Shown here: piece after piece, positions 20,340 through 31,500 of the stretch
How positions within the stretch are numbered: the first letter of the stretch is position 1
How the letters are laid out: each line of letters begins with the position of its first letter
DNA from: Aplidium turbinatum
Taxonomy: Eukaryota > Chordata > Ascidiacea > Aplousobranchia > Polyclinidae
DNA length: 64,000 nucleotides
Assembly: GCA_918807975.1 (NCBI GenBank)
Contig: OU964919.1
Location: 40,059,824-40,123,823, forward strand
Direction: 5' to 3'
Translations under genes and position numbers: made by a program
The notes under the pieces: model-generated
The model's input: the letters and a program-made list of their open reading frames with translations, nothing else
Databases searched by the model: none
Told to the model about the DNA's origin: nothing

Positions 20340-21757
20340 AACAAAAAAATTTTTTTTTCAAGAGGCACTGCAAATTAAAGTCAATTTGGGGTACCGTATT
20401 TTCAAGGCCACCAATGTTGAAAATGCACTTGCTTTTGTTAAATTGGCTCTAGTTTTTGAAATAAACCAAAATTATTTGCTTTGGAGTTTTAAGTACGGTA
20501 TGCTACAAGTAAATTTAACGTCATGTTGTTAATTACATTGACATGACTGGAAGTAATTCCAAGCAAACTTCTGAGTTATATAACTGCTATTTGGAACCAA
20601 TCAAGTTGATTAAAATCAAACAAATCCATGTGTGTTACAAGTAGCTCACTGTGCAGTACCTACACAAGTAGCTACTGCCAGAGATGTATGTATACGCCGC
20701 ACACCTGCGGCGTAGACTTTTTGTTTGCGCTGACGCTTGCAGCCACATTTTTTGGATAGTTGTCGCTTGAGGCTACGCCGTAAAGGCTACGCCGCGATTT
20801 TTTAGCGCATAGCGTCAACGCATACTTTGTAATGTCTTAGCTGTTGTTTGCATTTTTTTATTATCAAACTTTCCAAATTTTAAATGATTTGAAAGAATGT
20901 TTTCAATAGGCAAAGACATATTGAAACCAAAACGCAACAAAATTTCAGATGAACACTTTCAGATGCTAGCTTGTGTTTCTTTGTGGAAATTTAATATAAA
21001 ACTTGTTTGTTTCGAATGGTTTATACCTTATGAATGTTTGGCACCTAGCAAACAAAAGGAGTTTACGCTAGCTAGTGTATGCGCTAACGATGACGCCGCA
21101 AGCCTTAAAGCAGCCGGCGGCCATGGACGCTAAATAGTGCTTGAATGACCGCCGGTGCTACCTCCTCAGTCGGCCAAGTTTGGCAGCCGGTTTCTTCTAG
21201 CCAATCATTTAATTTCGCAATGGAATGATCGTGGATTAACTGTCGAAAATATCTAGCATCAAAGACTGACGCAGAATTAGGTCAGCGCGTCATAATCACC
21301 ACTGTTGTATTGTGCGGGAACATTTGCTATTGTACGGAAAATATCAAGTCTTGTTTGTAATTCCCAAGTCCCGACGTTTATTTTAACAAAGTGTTAATCC
21401 GAAGTGCTAATTTACATCGGTTGGCAATATTGTCGTTTTTATGTCGATTCAATGTTGTTGGACATTGAATCGTTGTTAAAAAGGAGAACTACCTAGACAA
21501 CAAAATTCGTCATTTTTACCCTGATTTAACGACTGCAAACGTAGAATCAATGTAAAAATGACAGATTTTGTTGTCCGGGTAGGTTATTTGACATCCGAGG
21601 GGAAAATACGTGTCTTCAGAGTTGAGAAATGTTTCCGCTGTGTGTTAGTGACTTCACACCCTAAATGGTGACATCATAACGATATAAATGGTCAGGCGGT
21701 ATGCAGTTGAAACAATTTACTGAGCAGCGAGCAGTTGAAACAATTTAGTGTCGTTAG
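20340..21757. other. Intergenic, few recognised features
   Basis: Contains a GC-rich palindromic patch (20690-20830; GCCGCACACCTGCGGCG) and a small hairpin element 21491-21595 whose arms read CTAGACAACAAAATTCGTCA and its near complement. Confidence 0.5.
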
Positions 21758-22078
21758 ATGGTCTCGCAATACCGGATTACAATCCCGCTAAAGCAGTTAT
21801 TGTGTGGTACAACGATTCTATTGCAGGATGTCGCCCAGACTTCAACACTAAGTGATCATTTTGGCCTTGTTGCAAGTTTAATTCTATTTACTTGTGCTAT
21901 CGTTATTTGTATTTTGGCCTACAAGCACGCAGATTCGGCCGCCGAGAAGGAGCTCCCGGTAGGCCACGATGGCTGCCGGAAAAAAACACGAGTTTTAAGG
22001 AATGCGCCGCCTACTTTTTTCACAAGTTACGTTGACGTATACGGCAGATGGTTTTTCGAACGTTTGCGTTTACACTGA
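21758..22078 (+). CDS. Possible small membrane protein or first exon
   Basis: An open frame of 106 codons with one clear hydrophobic stretch (LVASLILFTCAIVICILAY, about residues 48-66) followed by a charged segment. GATATAAATGG lies about 75 bases upstream of the start, a plausible TATA box, and the ATG has purines at -3 and +4. A GTAGGC at 21959 could be a donor. No family recognised and no partner exon found; a Tigger element begins 20 bases after the stop. It may be chance. Confidence 0.25.
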   Translation: MVSQYRITIPLKQLLCGTTILLQDVAQTSTLSDHFGLVASLILFTCAIVICILAYKHADSAAEKELPVGHDGCRKKTRVLRNAPPTFFTSYVDVYGRWFFERLRLH

Positions 22079-22098
22079 CGGCATCAATATTATTTGTA

Positions 22099-23344
22099 CA
22101 GTAACTCCTCAGCTTACGAACAAGTTGCGTTCCGAACGGCCGTTCGTATCTTGAATTGTTCGTAAGTTCAAACTGTACTGTTGTTTGGTGTAGCCTACAG
22201 AACTGCTTAGGCCTATGTCTACTAGACATTTGTCCATCACATACGCATTACGCAACATACACCTAAATTCTTTCTAATATTAAACGCATAGAAATAAAGT
22301 AAAACACAGCAAACATTGTCTCAAATCATTGCATTGTATTTACATAAATATACAGTGTAGTGTGCAAAGTAGCCTACGTACATTGTTTTATGGATTTAAG
22401 CTGTCCATCGACGTTGGAATAGAAGGGGGAAACGTCTGACAAAAAAGGCAGCTTATTCAAAACACATTAGTTGTTGAGTTTGAATGCAGTTATTCTACAT
22501 TTTCTTGAAGACTTTCTACAGATTCGACGTTCTCTTGCGGGTCATCACGCTTCCTGAAGAATTGGTTCAAGGAAAATTGCACTGTCTTTCGTTTCTTTTC
22601 ATCGTAGATGATGCGATAACACTTGAAGGCATCGCGGACACTGGCTGCTACCCTTGAGAATCGCTCTACATTCGGATCCTGATTCTCAAAAGCACTGAGA
22701 GCTTTCTCAATCAAACTAAGCCCATCGGCCATCAACTTTGTTTCAAACTTCTTTGTAGGAACAATCTATTCATCATCTTCATGTCTTTGCATGGCTTCCA
22801 ATTCCATTAGTTCCTCATTTGTCAGTTCCTGTGTGTGTGACTCAAAAAGCTCTTGAAAGTTGAATCACTAACGCACGCCCGGTCACCGAGATTGACAGAG
22901 TGAAGTTTCCGATTGTTGAAGTCTTGTTGCGGGGGAATTATTCCATTCATTAGATGCCGCTGAATGGAGAGCAGTCCTTAACGTGCGTTGCTCAAGCGCA
23001 CGCCCCGAGAGTCCAACCAGCGCCGCTTGATCTTGAAGCTTCTTCGTTCCAGAAGTCACGCGCTAACCAACTGAGTTATCGGGGCGGACATTGGTATTGC
23101 GGCAGTGCACTCCACTGGCCGTAATACTGACTTACTGAGCGATTGTCGTCGCAACAATGACCATTGTAGGATCACGGTTGCCATTTTGACGATACGGAAA
23201 TTATTATACGTAAAGAGAAAATAAGGACTGTTTCTAACACAAACAAACCCGCCATAGATGCATTTACGAAAATTTTTTGTGAGAAAATATAAATGTTCGT
23301 ATCTCCGAATGTTCGTAAGTCGAATGTTCGTAAGTCGCAAGCTC
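22099..23344 (-). mobile_element. Tigger/pogo-superfamily DNA transposon, broken
   Basis: Left end CAGTAACTCCTCAGCTTACG after TA (22097-22098), with TTACGAAC/GTTCGTAA boxes; matching TTCGTAAGTCG boxes at 23300-23340. Minus strand encodes a Tigger transposase C-terminus: ELTNEELMELEAMQRHEDDE then a stop, LMADGLSLIEKAL, VERFSRVAASVRDAFKCYRI and RKTVQFSLNQFFRK (about 22860-22490). A SINE lies inside (22863-23088), and the right end is cut by a LINE fragment. Confidence 0.78.
22863..23088 (-). mobile_element. tRNA-derived SINE, family 1, copy 2
   Basis: Reverse complement begins TCCGCCCCGATAACTCAGTT, has a B box GGTTGGACTCTCGGGG, and the family body to about GGTGACCGGGCGTGCGTTAG; the 3' end is truncated inside the Tigger element. 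Confidence 0.85.
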
Positions 23345-23590
23345 AAAAAGAATTCGAATCGGAGTCGGTCGCTTCCACTCCAACATGCACAAGTGGGGTC
23401 TGGCTCCCTCATCGGCCTGCGAATGCGGAGCGGAGAAACAAACTGCTGACCATGTCGTTCTCGAATGTCCCATCTACAAGGCACCAAATGGAACGCATGG
23501 TATAGCAACGCTGGACGAAGCTACACTCACCTGGCTCTCCACCACCTGCCCTGAAATTTGATCTAGTTTCAAACGAAAGAAGAAGACCGT
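23345..23590 (+). mobile_element. LINE 3' fragment C (same family as 11432-12575)
   Basis: Encodes VGRFHSNMHKWGLAPS-like, CECGAEKQTADHVVLECPIY, KAPNGTHGIATLDEATLTWL and a stop, then TTTCAAACGAAAGAAGAAG, nearly identical to the fragment A end. Very short 5'-truncated copy joined to the Tigger right end. Confidence 0.85.
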
Positions 23591-23599
23591 CTCTATCAA

Positions 23600-24290
23600 A
23601 TTGTCAGACAATCACAAAAGGGTAAACGACTATTCGACGCGGCACTTTTCGACGAGGCCCTATTCGACGAGGAAACTATTGAATGCGGGAATTATTGGCC
23701 TATACAAAACTAGATAGTGTAACTTTTGACTTTGGTAAGTTTTTAGAAAAAATCCAAGATTTTTACACTTTTTAAGGTTCATTTCCCTACTTTAATTTGC
23801 ATCTATTGGCCCCATATTGGGAAAAACACATAAGTAAACCAATAGTTTTAGGTATAAAAGAAATATTACAATATTATATCAACTTCAAATAACGCGAAAA
23901 AAACTTTGAAATTTTAGGGATATTTTGAAATATTATGAAATTTCAACTCAAAAAGTGGGTAGGTTCCTGTTGTCAAAAATCGCTGAAATTTTTTGTGTGA
24001 TGTTTTCTCAAACCTCCACAAGAAATATCTGCAAGAGAATGCTCAAATCCAAAATTAGTACCGTACTTTTTCACCCCACCCTAATGCGCGTACATCACTG
24101 GCTACAAGTAGCCACTGCACAGTACCTACACTTTATGTTATGGCAACATCTCGATGCTGGTTATATACTCATGAATTTCTGAGTAAACAAATATCTGAAC
24201 TCATAAACCATGCAAAACAAAAAGAATCTGAAATTTTTTTTCCCAAAACATCATTAGCTTCAATGACACAGTCAACAAGTTTCAAAACAA
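23600..24290. other. Intergenic; short TTCGACGAGG repeats
   Basis: At 23625-23690 three spaced copies of CTATTCGACG(A/C)GG or TTTTCGACGAGGC. The rest is AT-rich with nothing recognised. Confidence 0.45.
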
Positions 24291-24295
24291 ACCGC

Positions 24296-24590
24296 TTCCT
24301 CAGCCTACTTCCTACACAGAATTCCCACGGTTCCCACGCGTAGGCGACGTTTTCGTATGCTGAAGACAGTTTTATATGTTCCGTGTGAATCTCGCCTTGG
24401 ATCGCAACATTTACCTGCCTGATAAACATTCTAGCAATTTTGATTATCCGACCTCTTTAAACTCTTTCCACATAGTTAGTGTTCGAATTTTAATTTTGAA
24501 GTTCTCTGAAGGTGTTCATAATATAGACGAATCGGGAATCGCCCACGCGTGAGAACCGTGGGAATTCGGTGTAGAAAGTAGACTGAGGAA
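24296..24590. mobile_element. MITE with about 50-bp terminal inverted repeats
   Basis: Left arm TTCCTCAGCCTACTTCCTAC then GAATTCCCACGGTTCCCACGCG; right arm is its close reverse complement (CGCGTGAGAACCGTGGGAAT ... GTAGACTGAGGAA). AAACCG occurs on both sides and may be the duplication. No coding capacity. Confidence 0.78.
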
Positions 24591-24599
24591 ACCGTAGGC

Positions 24600-25840
24600 T
24601 ACTCAGAGTCACTATATTGTGACTCTGGGCTACTTACCTTGAGAAAACCGAGGATATATAGATAAGGATTCAAACCAAAAACCAATTTTAACACTTTCAT
24701 GCCTGGGCTAGGGCATCTCATGCCTTACGAATTTTTAAACGCTGAAAACCATAGGATAAAACTATTCTAAAAAGCTGAAATTTCATGACTTTGTCACAAA
24801 GTTCATACGCATATTGGAGATGCTACTCAAAAATTTGTATCTCAGATACTATTTGAAATACAACGTGGCTTATGACACCTTGTCACAAACAATTTTGCAG
24901 TTTGCTCTTTTTTGGGGCAGAAATTTTCTCTTGTTGTTTCTTTATTCACTGGTGATACGCGCCGGCGCATAGCACGTGCCCAACTTGCAAAATTGAATCT
25001 TTTATAGAAACATCACCCTATTTGCATTGATTCAACGCCAGTAGACGTCAAATTATTATGAACATCTACTTTCGTTCCTCGCCTTGCGTTAGCTTGTGCA
25101 GCTGTAACCGAAATGATCGCGCTGCTTTTACAAGACATACACAACATCAACAGACGTCGAACGTATGTAAGTAATCTACTCTACCATAATATAATCTACC
25201 ATATAATTTGTTTGTTCAAATATCAAGCAGCGAAAGGTCAACTCTGGTTTGCCGTTCTTGCCCTGACCTAATTCTCATCGTAGAGAAATAAGCACAGCTT
25301 GATATGTCCTATCGTGTCATTGCGAGTGCTAACAGCTTATAGATACTTTGCTTATGTCGATACAACGTTCAGCGGTGTTGCGATACAACCTAAGAAAATC
25401 ATGAGTTTGTTTCAAATTGCATTCCTCTTGAATGAATGCTTTTTTGTTACGCAAAACTTTCGCAGGAAATGTCGGCCGCTTTACAGCGGTTCACCATCGT
25501 CAGACGTTGAAACAGTACAAACATTTGATCTGTGAAAGTAATGCCTATCAGCGAAAATGGAAACACATAATGTCATCCAGGCACTGTTTATTGAAAATGA
25601 AGACATGCAGTTCGTCATTGCATTGAGAAAAACTGACTTATCAAAATTTTTCGAAGACAAGAAATTCCAGTCACAAAAAAATATGACTTGTGCGAAATAT
25701 TGTAGGCTACAAAACAGACCGTATTGCAAGTGTAGTAAATTAGCATCGTCAAGTATAATGGTAATGAAATTGAACCGCACAGCTTTATAAGTAATATTTC
25801 GATCAATTAATAGATAGAAAAATACCCCGCTTTTGAATAA
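24600..25840. other. Intergenic, nothing recognised
   Basis: AT-rich DNA; short frames on both strands without family signatures. A GATTCAACGCCAGTAGACGTC motif at 25028 is echoed at 31795 and 21445, possibly ends of an unclassified element. Confidence 0.45.
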
Positions 25841-25841
25841 A

Positions 25842-26285
25842 TCGGTGATGACCAAATCATCATCATCATCGGCCATGCCTGAATAAGGCGTCGGCTACCG
25901 TGAGTCTCCACAACGATCGATTGTCCATACTTTTAATTAGATTTTCAAAATTTTGGTTTGTCCACGTTGAAAGATTTTTGAAGATTTCCAAACGTGGACG
26001 CCCCTGGTGTCTCTGACCAGGAAATCGCCCCATCATTGCCGAGTGTTCAATTCCGCGTTTGCGGTAGACATGCCCGATAAATGTCATTTGCCTTTTTTTG
26101 ATAGTTGTGATGAGGACGCCAGGGGTGCACCCAGAGCGTCTCCACACTTCTTCTTTAGTGATTTTATCCATCCAGTTAATTCCCATCATTCTACGAATGA
26201 ACCAAATTTCAGCACTGTTGATCTTCTTTACTATCTTTGGGCATACAGTCCAGGATTCACAGCCATATAGCAGAAATGACCAAAT
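25842..26285 (-). mobile_element. LINE C-terminal fragment with (TGA)n tail
   Basis: Minus strand encodes LLYGCESWTVCPKIVKKIN, AEIWFIRRMMGINWMDKITK, RQMTFIGHVYRKRGIEHSAM, GQRHQGRPRLEIFKN and a stop, the characteristic post-RT region of RTE/Jockey-like LINEs (GCESWT, R.W.I.W.D..TNEEV, GH..R), then a TGATGATGATGAT tail at 25855-25873. 5'-truncated. Confidence 0.82.
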
Positions 26286-26674
26286 ACTGTGATTAAAATA
26301 TCTAATCTCATAATCAACGATAACATGATAAGAACAAATCTTATGATAGCCCGCTATTTCATTATGAAAACCACTGGTAATAACAAATTTGAGTTTGCTG
26401 TTAATCCATGGTTTCGTCCCAAAAATGTTGACATTGCATGGCGGAGTGACCCACGTAGAATAGGTACATCATCCGATCGTCTAGACATGTGTGGTTTGAC
26501 TAATGACATGGCTAGCTGCCACCCCTCCACAAAACTTTCGTCTCCCTTGGCTTGTGAAAAGGACAACTCGCGGTTCAAGTAACTAATGGTCATTGCATTG
26601 ACCCGCGCAACGTCTAAAATGTAAGAAAATGCAGACACAGTCCATTTTGCTGATTTCGGCTTGACGCTATAATA

Positions 26675-29600
26675 GGGGAGGGTGGGGTGGTTTGAACCAC
26701 TTTTCTCAATATTCCTAATGTCTGCTTCAGGATTCAATTTTTCAGCAATTTTTTTGCATGACATCCAAGTCTAGGATGTACTTGAGCAAGCCCAAAGTGA
26801 ATTTGCAAATGAAATTTATTACAACGAAAAATATAAAGTATTTTCAGAAAGTTCTCAAGTGGTTCAAATCACCCTTGGGTTGGGGTGATTTGAACCACTC
26901 AAAAGGGTGATTTGAACCACACTGGGGTAATTTAACCCACCTTTTCAAAGTTGGATAAATACACATTGTTTCACAAATAATCAATGAAAAAGATGTCTCA
27001 AACATTTACAGCGGTATAAGTACAAAAATAATAAAAAACATGCAACACAAACAACGACCAGTAACTGTCAATCAACTGTCTCGTAAGAGTAATTAAGCAT
27101 TGTCAACATCAATATGTTATCATTCCAAATTGAACTCTTTCAGGCAACAATTGAATATAAAATGGCTCTCCCTTCTTGCAGTTCCTCCCGCTTTTTGTGG
27201 ATTGGGTAAAACTTTTACTATGTCGCTTCGTGGAAAAGACCCTTCATCATTTTCTTTGAATGTAAATGATGGCTTTCCACTCTTAGTTGTAGATGGAACC
27301 TTTTGCAAGAAGCGAGCTTCAGGCTCCTCGTCGATTGTGCCCACGTCATCTATCTTGCCAATGTAATGACGTGTGTTCTCTTTGGTATTAAATTTAACAA
27401 CAACAAAATCTCCTACAGCAAGTTCTTTGGGATTTTGCTCTTCATTTACACTACTTCCACTCTCTGATGCTGTGTCTGACATATCGTCCAAAGGAACTGC
27501 ATCATCCTCATCAGAACTTGAGCTTTCATTAAGAGCTAGCACACGTTTTGTGGGGGGTTTCTTTGGCTTTGGTCTAATAATTTTTTGTTTTCTTCTGAGC
27601 AATTTTTCCTGCTTTGCACGTCTTTCTTCGTGCTGAATTTTTATTGCCTGTTTTTCTGGAGTCTCTGTGAGAACCCGACTTTTTACTCGTTTCCTTTTGC
27701 GTTGAACTCTTGGGGTTTTGCTTGATGGTAATGGAATAACTTCGTTGGGTGGTATGAAGCTTTCTGAGGCGTGATATTCCTCGAGATCTTGCAATGAAGA
27801 TACGGGTAAATGTGTCGCACCTTCAAAGAAATAAGCATTATCAGTTGATCGGTTAGCAATAGTGTTGGGAACTGCGGCCATAACATTAGCTTCATTCACT
27901 TCAGGTTGATGGGAGGTACTTGTTTGGGGATTTGGTCTATCACTCAGAAGTGATGGGGCAAAATCTGTGTCTGTGAATATACTTTTGTTAAAAGGATATA
28001 TTCCTGTAGAGGCAAAGCCAGAAGTGATGTTCCTTGGCGTCATAGCGTTTAAAAAAGCCTCCTTAACGCATTGTGGAATGTCATAAATCCGAAAAGTTTT
28101 GTTGTTGTAGGTTCGCATCCATCCATCTACAGCCTGGTTGAAATAGCCTTTAAATGGCCCAAACACTGATTTATCAAGCGGTTGAAGTTTGTGAGAAGTG
28201 TGAGGAGGCAAAGTCAGCAATTCAATGCCACTTTTATCAGCAAACTCCACAGCCTCCCAAGAAACGTGAGACTCATGGTTGTCGAGAATTAAGAGGACAG
28301 GTTGAGAGGGGGAACAACCACTATGCTTCACAAAATGTTTCAAGTAGACCAAAAATTTTTCTTCGTTAATCCACCCAGATTTGGTACCTTCTCCAATGGA
28401 TTCTGCTGGTCCATGTCTAACAAATTCCTCCTTATATCTTACTCTTGGAAAGATAAACATGGGGGGAATGGCAACACCTGAAGCACTGACAGCACATACA
28501 ACTGTTACAAGTTCTCCTCTCTCTGCAGATGTCACAGAACCAACTTGTTTTTTTCCTTTCGTTGTCACGATATGATTTGGTCTTTGCACGGTTGTGACAC
28601 CTGTTTCATCAAGGTTGTATATTCTACTTGCAGCAAAGTTGTACCTAAAACACAAAACGATACAATGAAGCCTTTTTCAGATCATAAGAATTGCTAAGTA
28701 CAAAGCAATGTTAGGCTATTGTTACGAGACCTGTCCATAACTCTTCCAAGGTTGTCGAAAAACTCCCCAACAGTTGTTTTGTTGAAAGCTGTCGCTCTTC
28801 CTAAAGACGTCGCTTCTGGTTTACGACATGTCAGATGGTGTCTCTCCTTGAAACCTTCAAACCAGTCAATTCCTGCAAAAGTTTATGGGAAAGAATTGAG
28901 AGGTGGTGTGTGTTGAGTAATGTCGAAAAAACAAACCAATGTGATCTACAATGTGCTACCGTACACAATTTTCCACACAGAATTAATAAACAAGTTAATC
29001 GTGTCTGATTAACGAAACGTCGGAAAATAAATGCAGATTATCACTAAAAACACCTTGTGATAGTTTTGCTTATTTTACACCAGAAGAGCGTATCATGTTA
29101 TTGAATTAAATGCCTGGTGAACAGTCTCATTCAATTTTTAAACAACATAGGCTTAAAATAAAACAAACCTGCCATCTTAGAAACCACCCAGTTACTTGGC
29201 ATCTGAATGTTGTTCTTGTCAGCCAAACTGAAAGCCAACTCACGGCATTTGGTGCGTGTGAGTCCGTGAAATCTATCGTCCAGGTCTTTTATGTGCTGTG
29301 CGAGCAGACTTTCCAACTCCCAAGGAAACACCAGACTTTTTACCTTCGTTCTATTATAGCCAATGTTTTCTGAGAGTCTACCATTATCAGATCCAGGACG
29401 ATTGCACTCTTTGTAATAGCGACCTAAAGTGGTCCTGTTAATATGTCTTCTTTTGGCAACTTCTCTGATCGACATTCCATTCTTTATTTCCTCCAAAGCA
29501 AGCAACATCTCCTCACGAGTGGCTGATGCGTGGCTTGTAGTTCTAACATGTTTGCGAGGCATAGTGATGGAAATAAAAACTTAAATTCAACTAATGCTTG

Positions 29601-30206
29601 TAATTTACTGTGGCCAATAGGAATACCCTGTGTAAGCAATTCGCAATATTACTACAGTTAACATAGACTGTATAGCCTATTTATAAGTAGCCAAATGCAT
29701 ACTAAAGCACTAGACTTACAATACATTGACTACTACAGACCGCAAACTATTTCAGAAGAAGCTACTAAAACTTATTTTCTTCTGGGAGGTTTGAGCCACC
29801 GGTTCAAACCTCCCGAATCAACTGGTTCAAACCTCCCTGTTGCCACCATTTTAAGAAACTTGTCTAATCAGCTATTAAATCTTTCACTTACAGAGCATTT
29901 GCCAGCATCATTAAACACCTTTTAGATAGGACTACTCATGGTAGTATTAACTATTGCCTAAGTAAAACAGCGAAGATGGCATGCAGCTACAAACTGAAAT
30001 TCCTAAAATTTACTTTTTGCAAGGAAAACAAGTTCTAACCTGCTTGCGCTAAAATCGCTGCTGCTATCGCTCTAACGTAGACATGCTTTGGAATCACTTT
30101 ACTTCCTCTGTCTACAGACATAGTTACGTCATTTCTACTTTTATGGTATCCGCAATAACAGCCATGGTTCAAACCTCCCAGTGGCTCAAACCTCCCCACT
30201 CTCCCC
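26675..30206 (-). mobile_element. Apparently intact pogo-like DNA transposon
   Basis: Flanked by TA (26673-26674 and 30207-30208). Ends GGGGAGGGTGGGGTGGTTTG and CAAACCTCCCCACTCTCCCC are imperfect inverted repeats. Subterminal copies of GGTTTGAACC/GGTGATTTGAACCAC lie near both ends (26875-26925, 29785-29840, 30165-30195). Carries one 3-exon transposase gene (27120-29562) with no breaks. It sits in a piggyBac codon: with the insert and one TA removed the piggyBac frame reads QKMAYYSVKPKS. Confidence 0.9.
27120..29562 (-). CDS. pogo-like transposase, 3 exons, 686 aa
   Basis: Cut-and-paste transposase acting in the nucleus on TA targets. Exons 29562-29169, 28872-28731 and 28644-27120 (GT-AG introns, phases 1 and 2, total 2061 bases). 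N-terminal psq-type helix-turn-helix (residues about 14-50: REEMLLALEEIKNGMSIREV, INRTTLGRYYK), a CENP-B-like DNA-binding half (LTRTKCRELAFSLADKN, IDWFEGFKERHHL), then the DDE domain with IYNLDETGV (D191), LLILDNHESH (D300) and LQPLDKSVFGPFK (D326), HTSHKLQPLD box intact. A long C-terminal part has basic runs, an acidic SSSSDEDD stretch and a small folded-looking module (VGDFVVVKFNTKENTRHYIG), chromo/Tudor-like by appearance only. Full-length and open, so likely recently active. Confidence 0.9.
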
Positions 30207-31500
30207 TATGCCATCTTCTGGTCGACGACATCAGTCCCACCCTTGGTAAAATCGTAGAGCTTGATTATTGCAGGTTTTTCCTTTCCGTCATCTTTGGTTA
30301 CTCCAAGGATTGGCTGCATAGTTGATAAGACCAGAACATTGCGTTTACCGGTAGATTTTGGTTTGACTGCGTACGACGTAACGGTAATGTGGTTTCTCGA
30401 CTCCTCCCAGTAAATTTTGGTACTGATGGCTTCCCAATCAGTGAGAGATTTTAACTCGCTAACCCCTTTTCTATTGCTTTGCCATTTTCCAACTAAAGTT
30501 ATGTTTTTGTTCCAAAGCCATTCTGCCTAATCAAGTGAAATGTAAAAGCGATCAAGGGATATGTTTCGTCCTTGAAGCGAAGAAACTCTGTCCAAATTGT
30601 GTACCAACGTTTCCACAAATATTTAGCAGGCTTATTTTTTGCCTGAAGCTTATTGCCTGAAGGACACACCAACGCGGGATGGAAACAAAGTCTCATCCAG
30701 TGAAAGGAAGTCTTCTGGTATTAAAATCTTTTTACAATTTCCAGTAAAATATTGGAAAAGTTCTCTGATTGCTGTAAATCGGTCACTTTGCCAGCGATTG
30801 GCCCTAGTGCTTTTATCATCAAAACGAATATTTGCAGACAGAAATTTGAATCGGTTCAACGACATTGTCGCACTAAATATAGGATGTGGATGTCCATATA
30901 AATGGGAAAAGCAATCTTAATTCGGTGAAATGTTCGCTTGAGTAGTCCTCTAATACACCACAATCCAATGAATGCTTCTATTTCCATGGCATCAGTTTGC
31001 TGAAAATGTGAAGCATGCCAAGATGTTCGTTGAGTCTCCGATATTCGCGATAGCCTCTCTCGTATACATGTGCTGGTGCTTGAAACAATGATGTAGATCA
31101 TCTCTGCTGTAAATAAGAAACGCCATGCATCATACGACGTCGTTGCATATTGATAATCGCGCTTTACTCCTGGTAAACTGTGCACCACATTAGCAGAGTT
31201 TTGTCTTCCTCTTATTGATGGTTGCTTGGTACTCCAAACAACTTTCACTCTACTTCTTTAGTCAACAACCACCGACATTCGCTCCTCTTCCTGGTCAGGC
31301 AATGTATGGTAATTTTCCTCATCCAAGGCGCTATCTAATGATTTGACGTCATGGCTCCTACGACGTTGGGACTGCCTATGTCTGACGGTCACGACCTCAT
31401 CTTCGTTACTCTTGTCAGATGTTAGCGGACCACCTTCACCATCAGATAAAGGCAAATCAACATCACTATCCGAAAAAATTTGCATCTCTTTCATTTTCGG

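Larger units (their letters stand above)
26290..31500 (-). mobile_element. piggyBac transposase pseudogene, split by a pogo-like insertion
   Basis: From 31494 down: acidic N-terminus (MKEMQIFSDSDVDLPLSDGE), then FLFTAEMIYIIVSSTSTCIR, MEIEAFIGLWCIRGLLK, MSLNRFKFLSANIRFDDKST, IPEDFLSLDETLFPSR (with the catalytic-type Asp), GGTDVVDQKMA; after the insertion (26675-30206) it continues YYSVKPKSAKWTVSAFSYIL and ARVNAMTISYLNRELSFS. Order and motifs fit DDE_Tnp_1_7. Several frame changes and a stop show decay. The terminal repeats were not identified. Confidence 0.83.
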
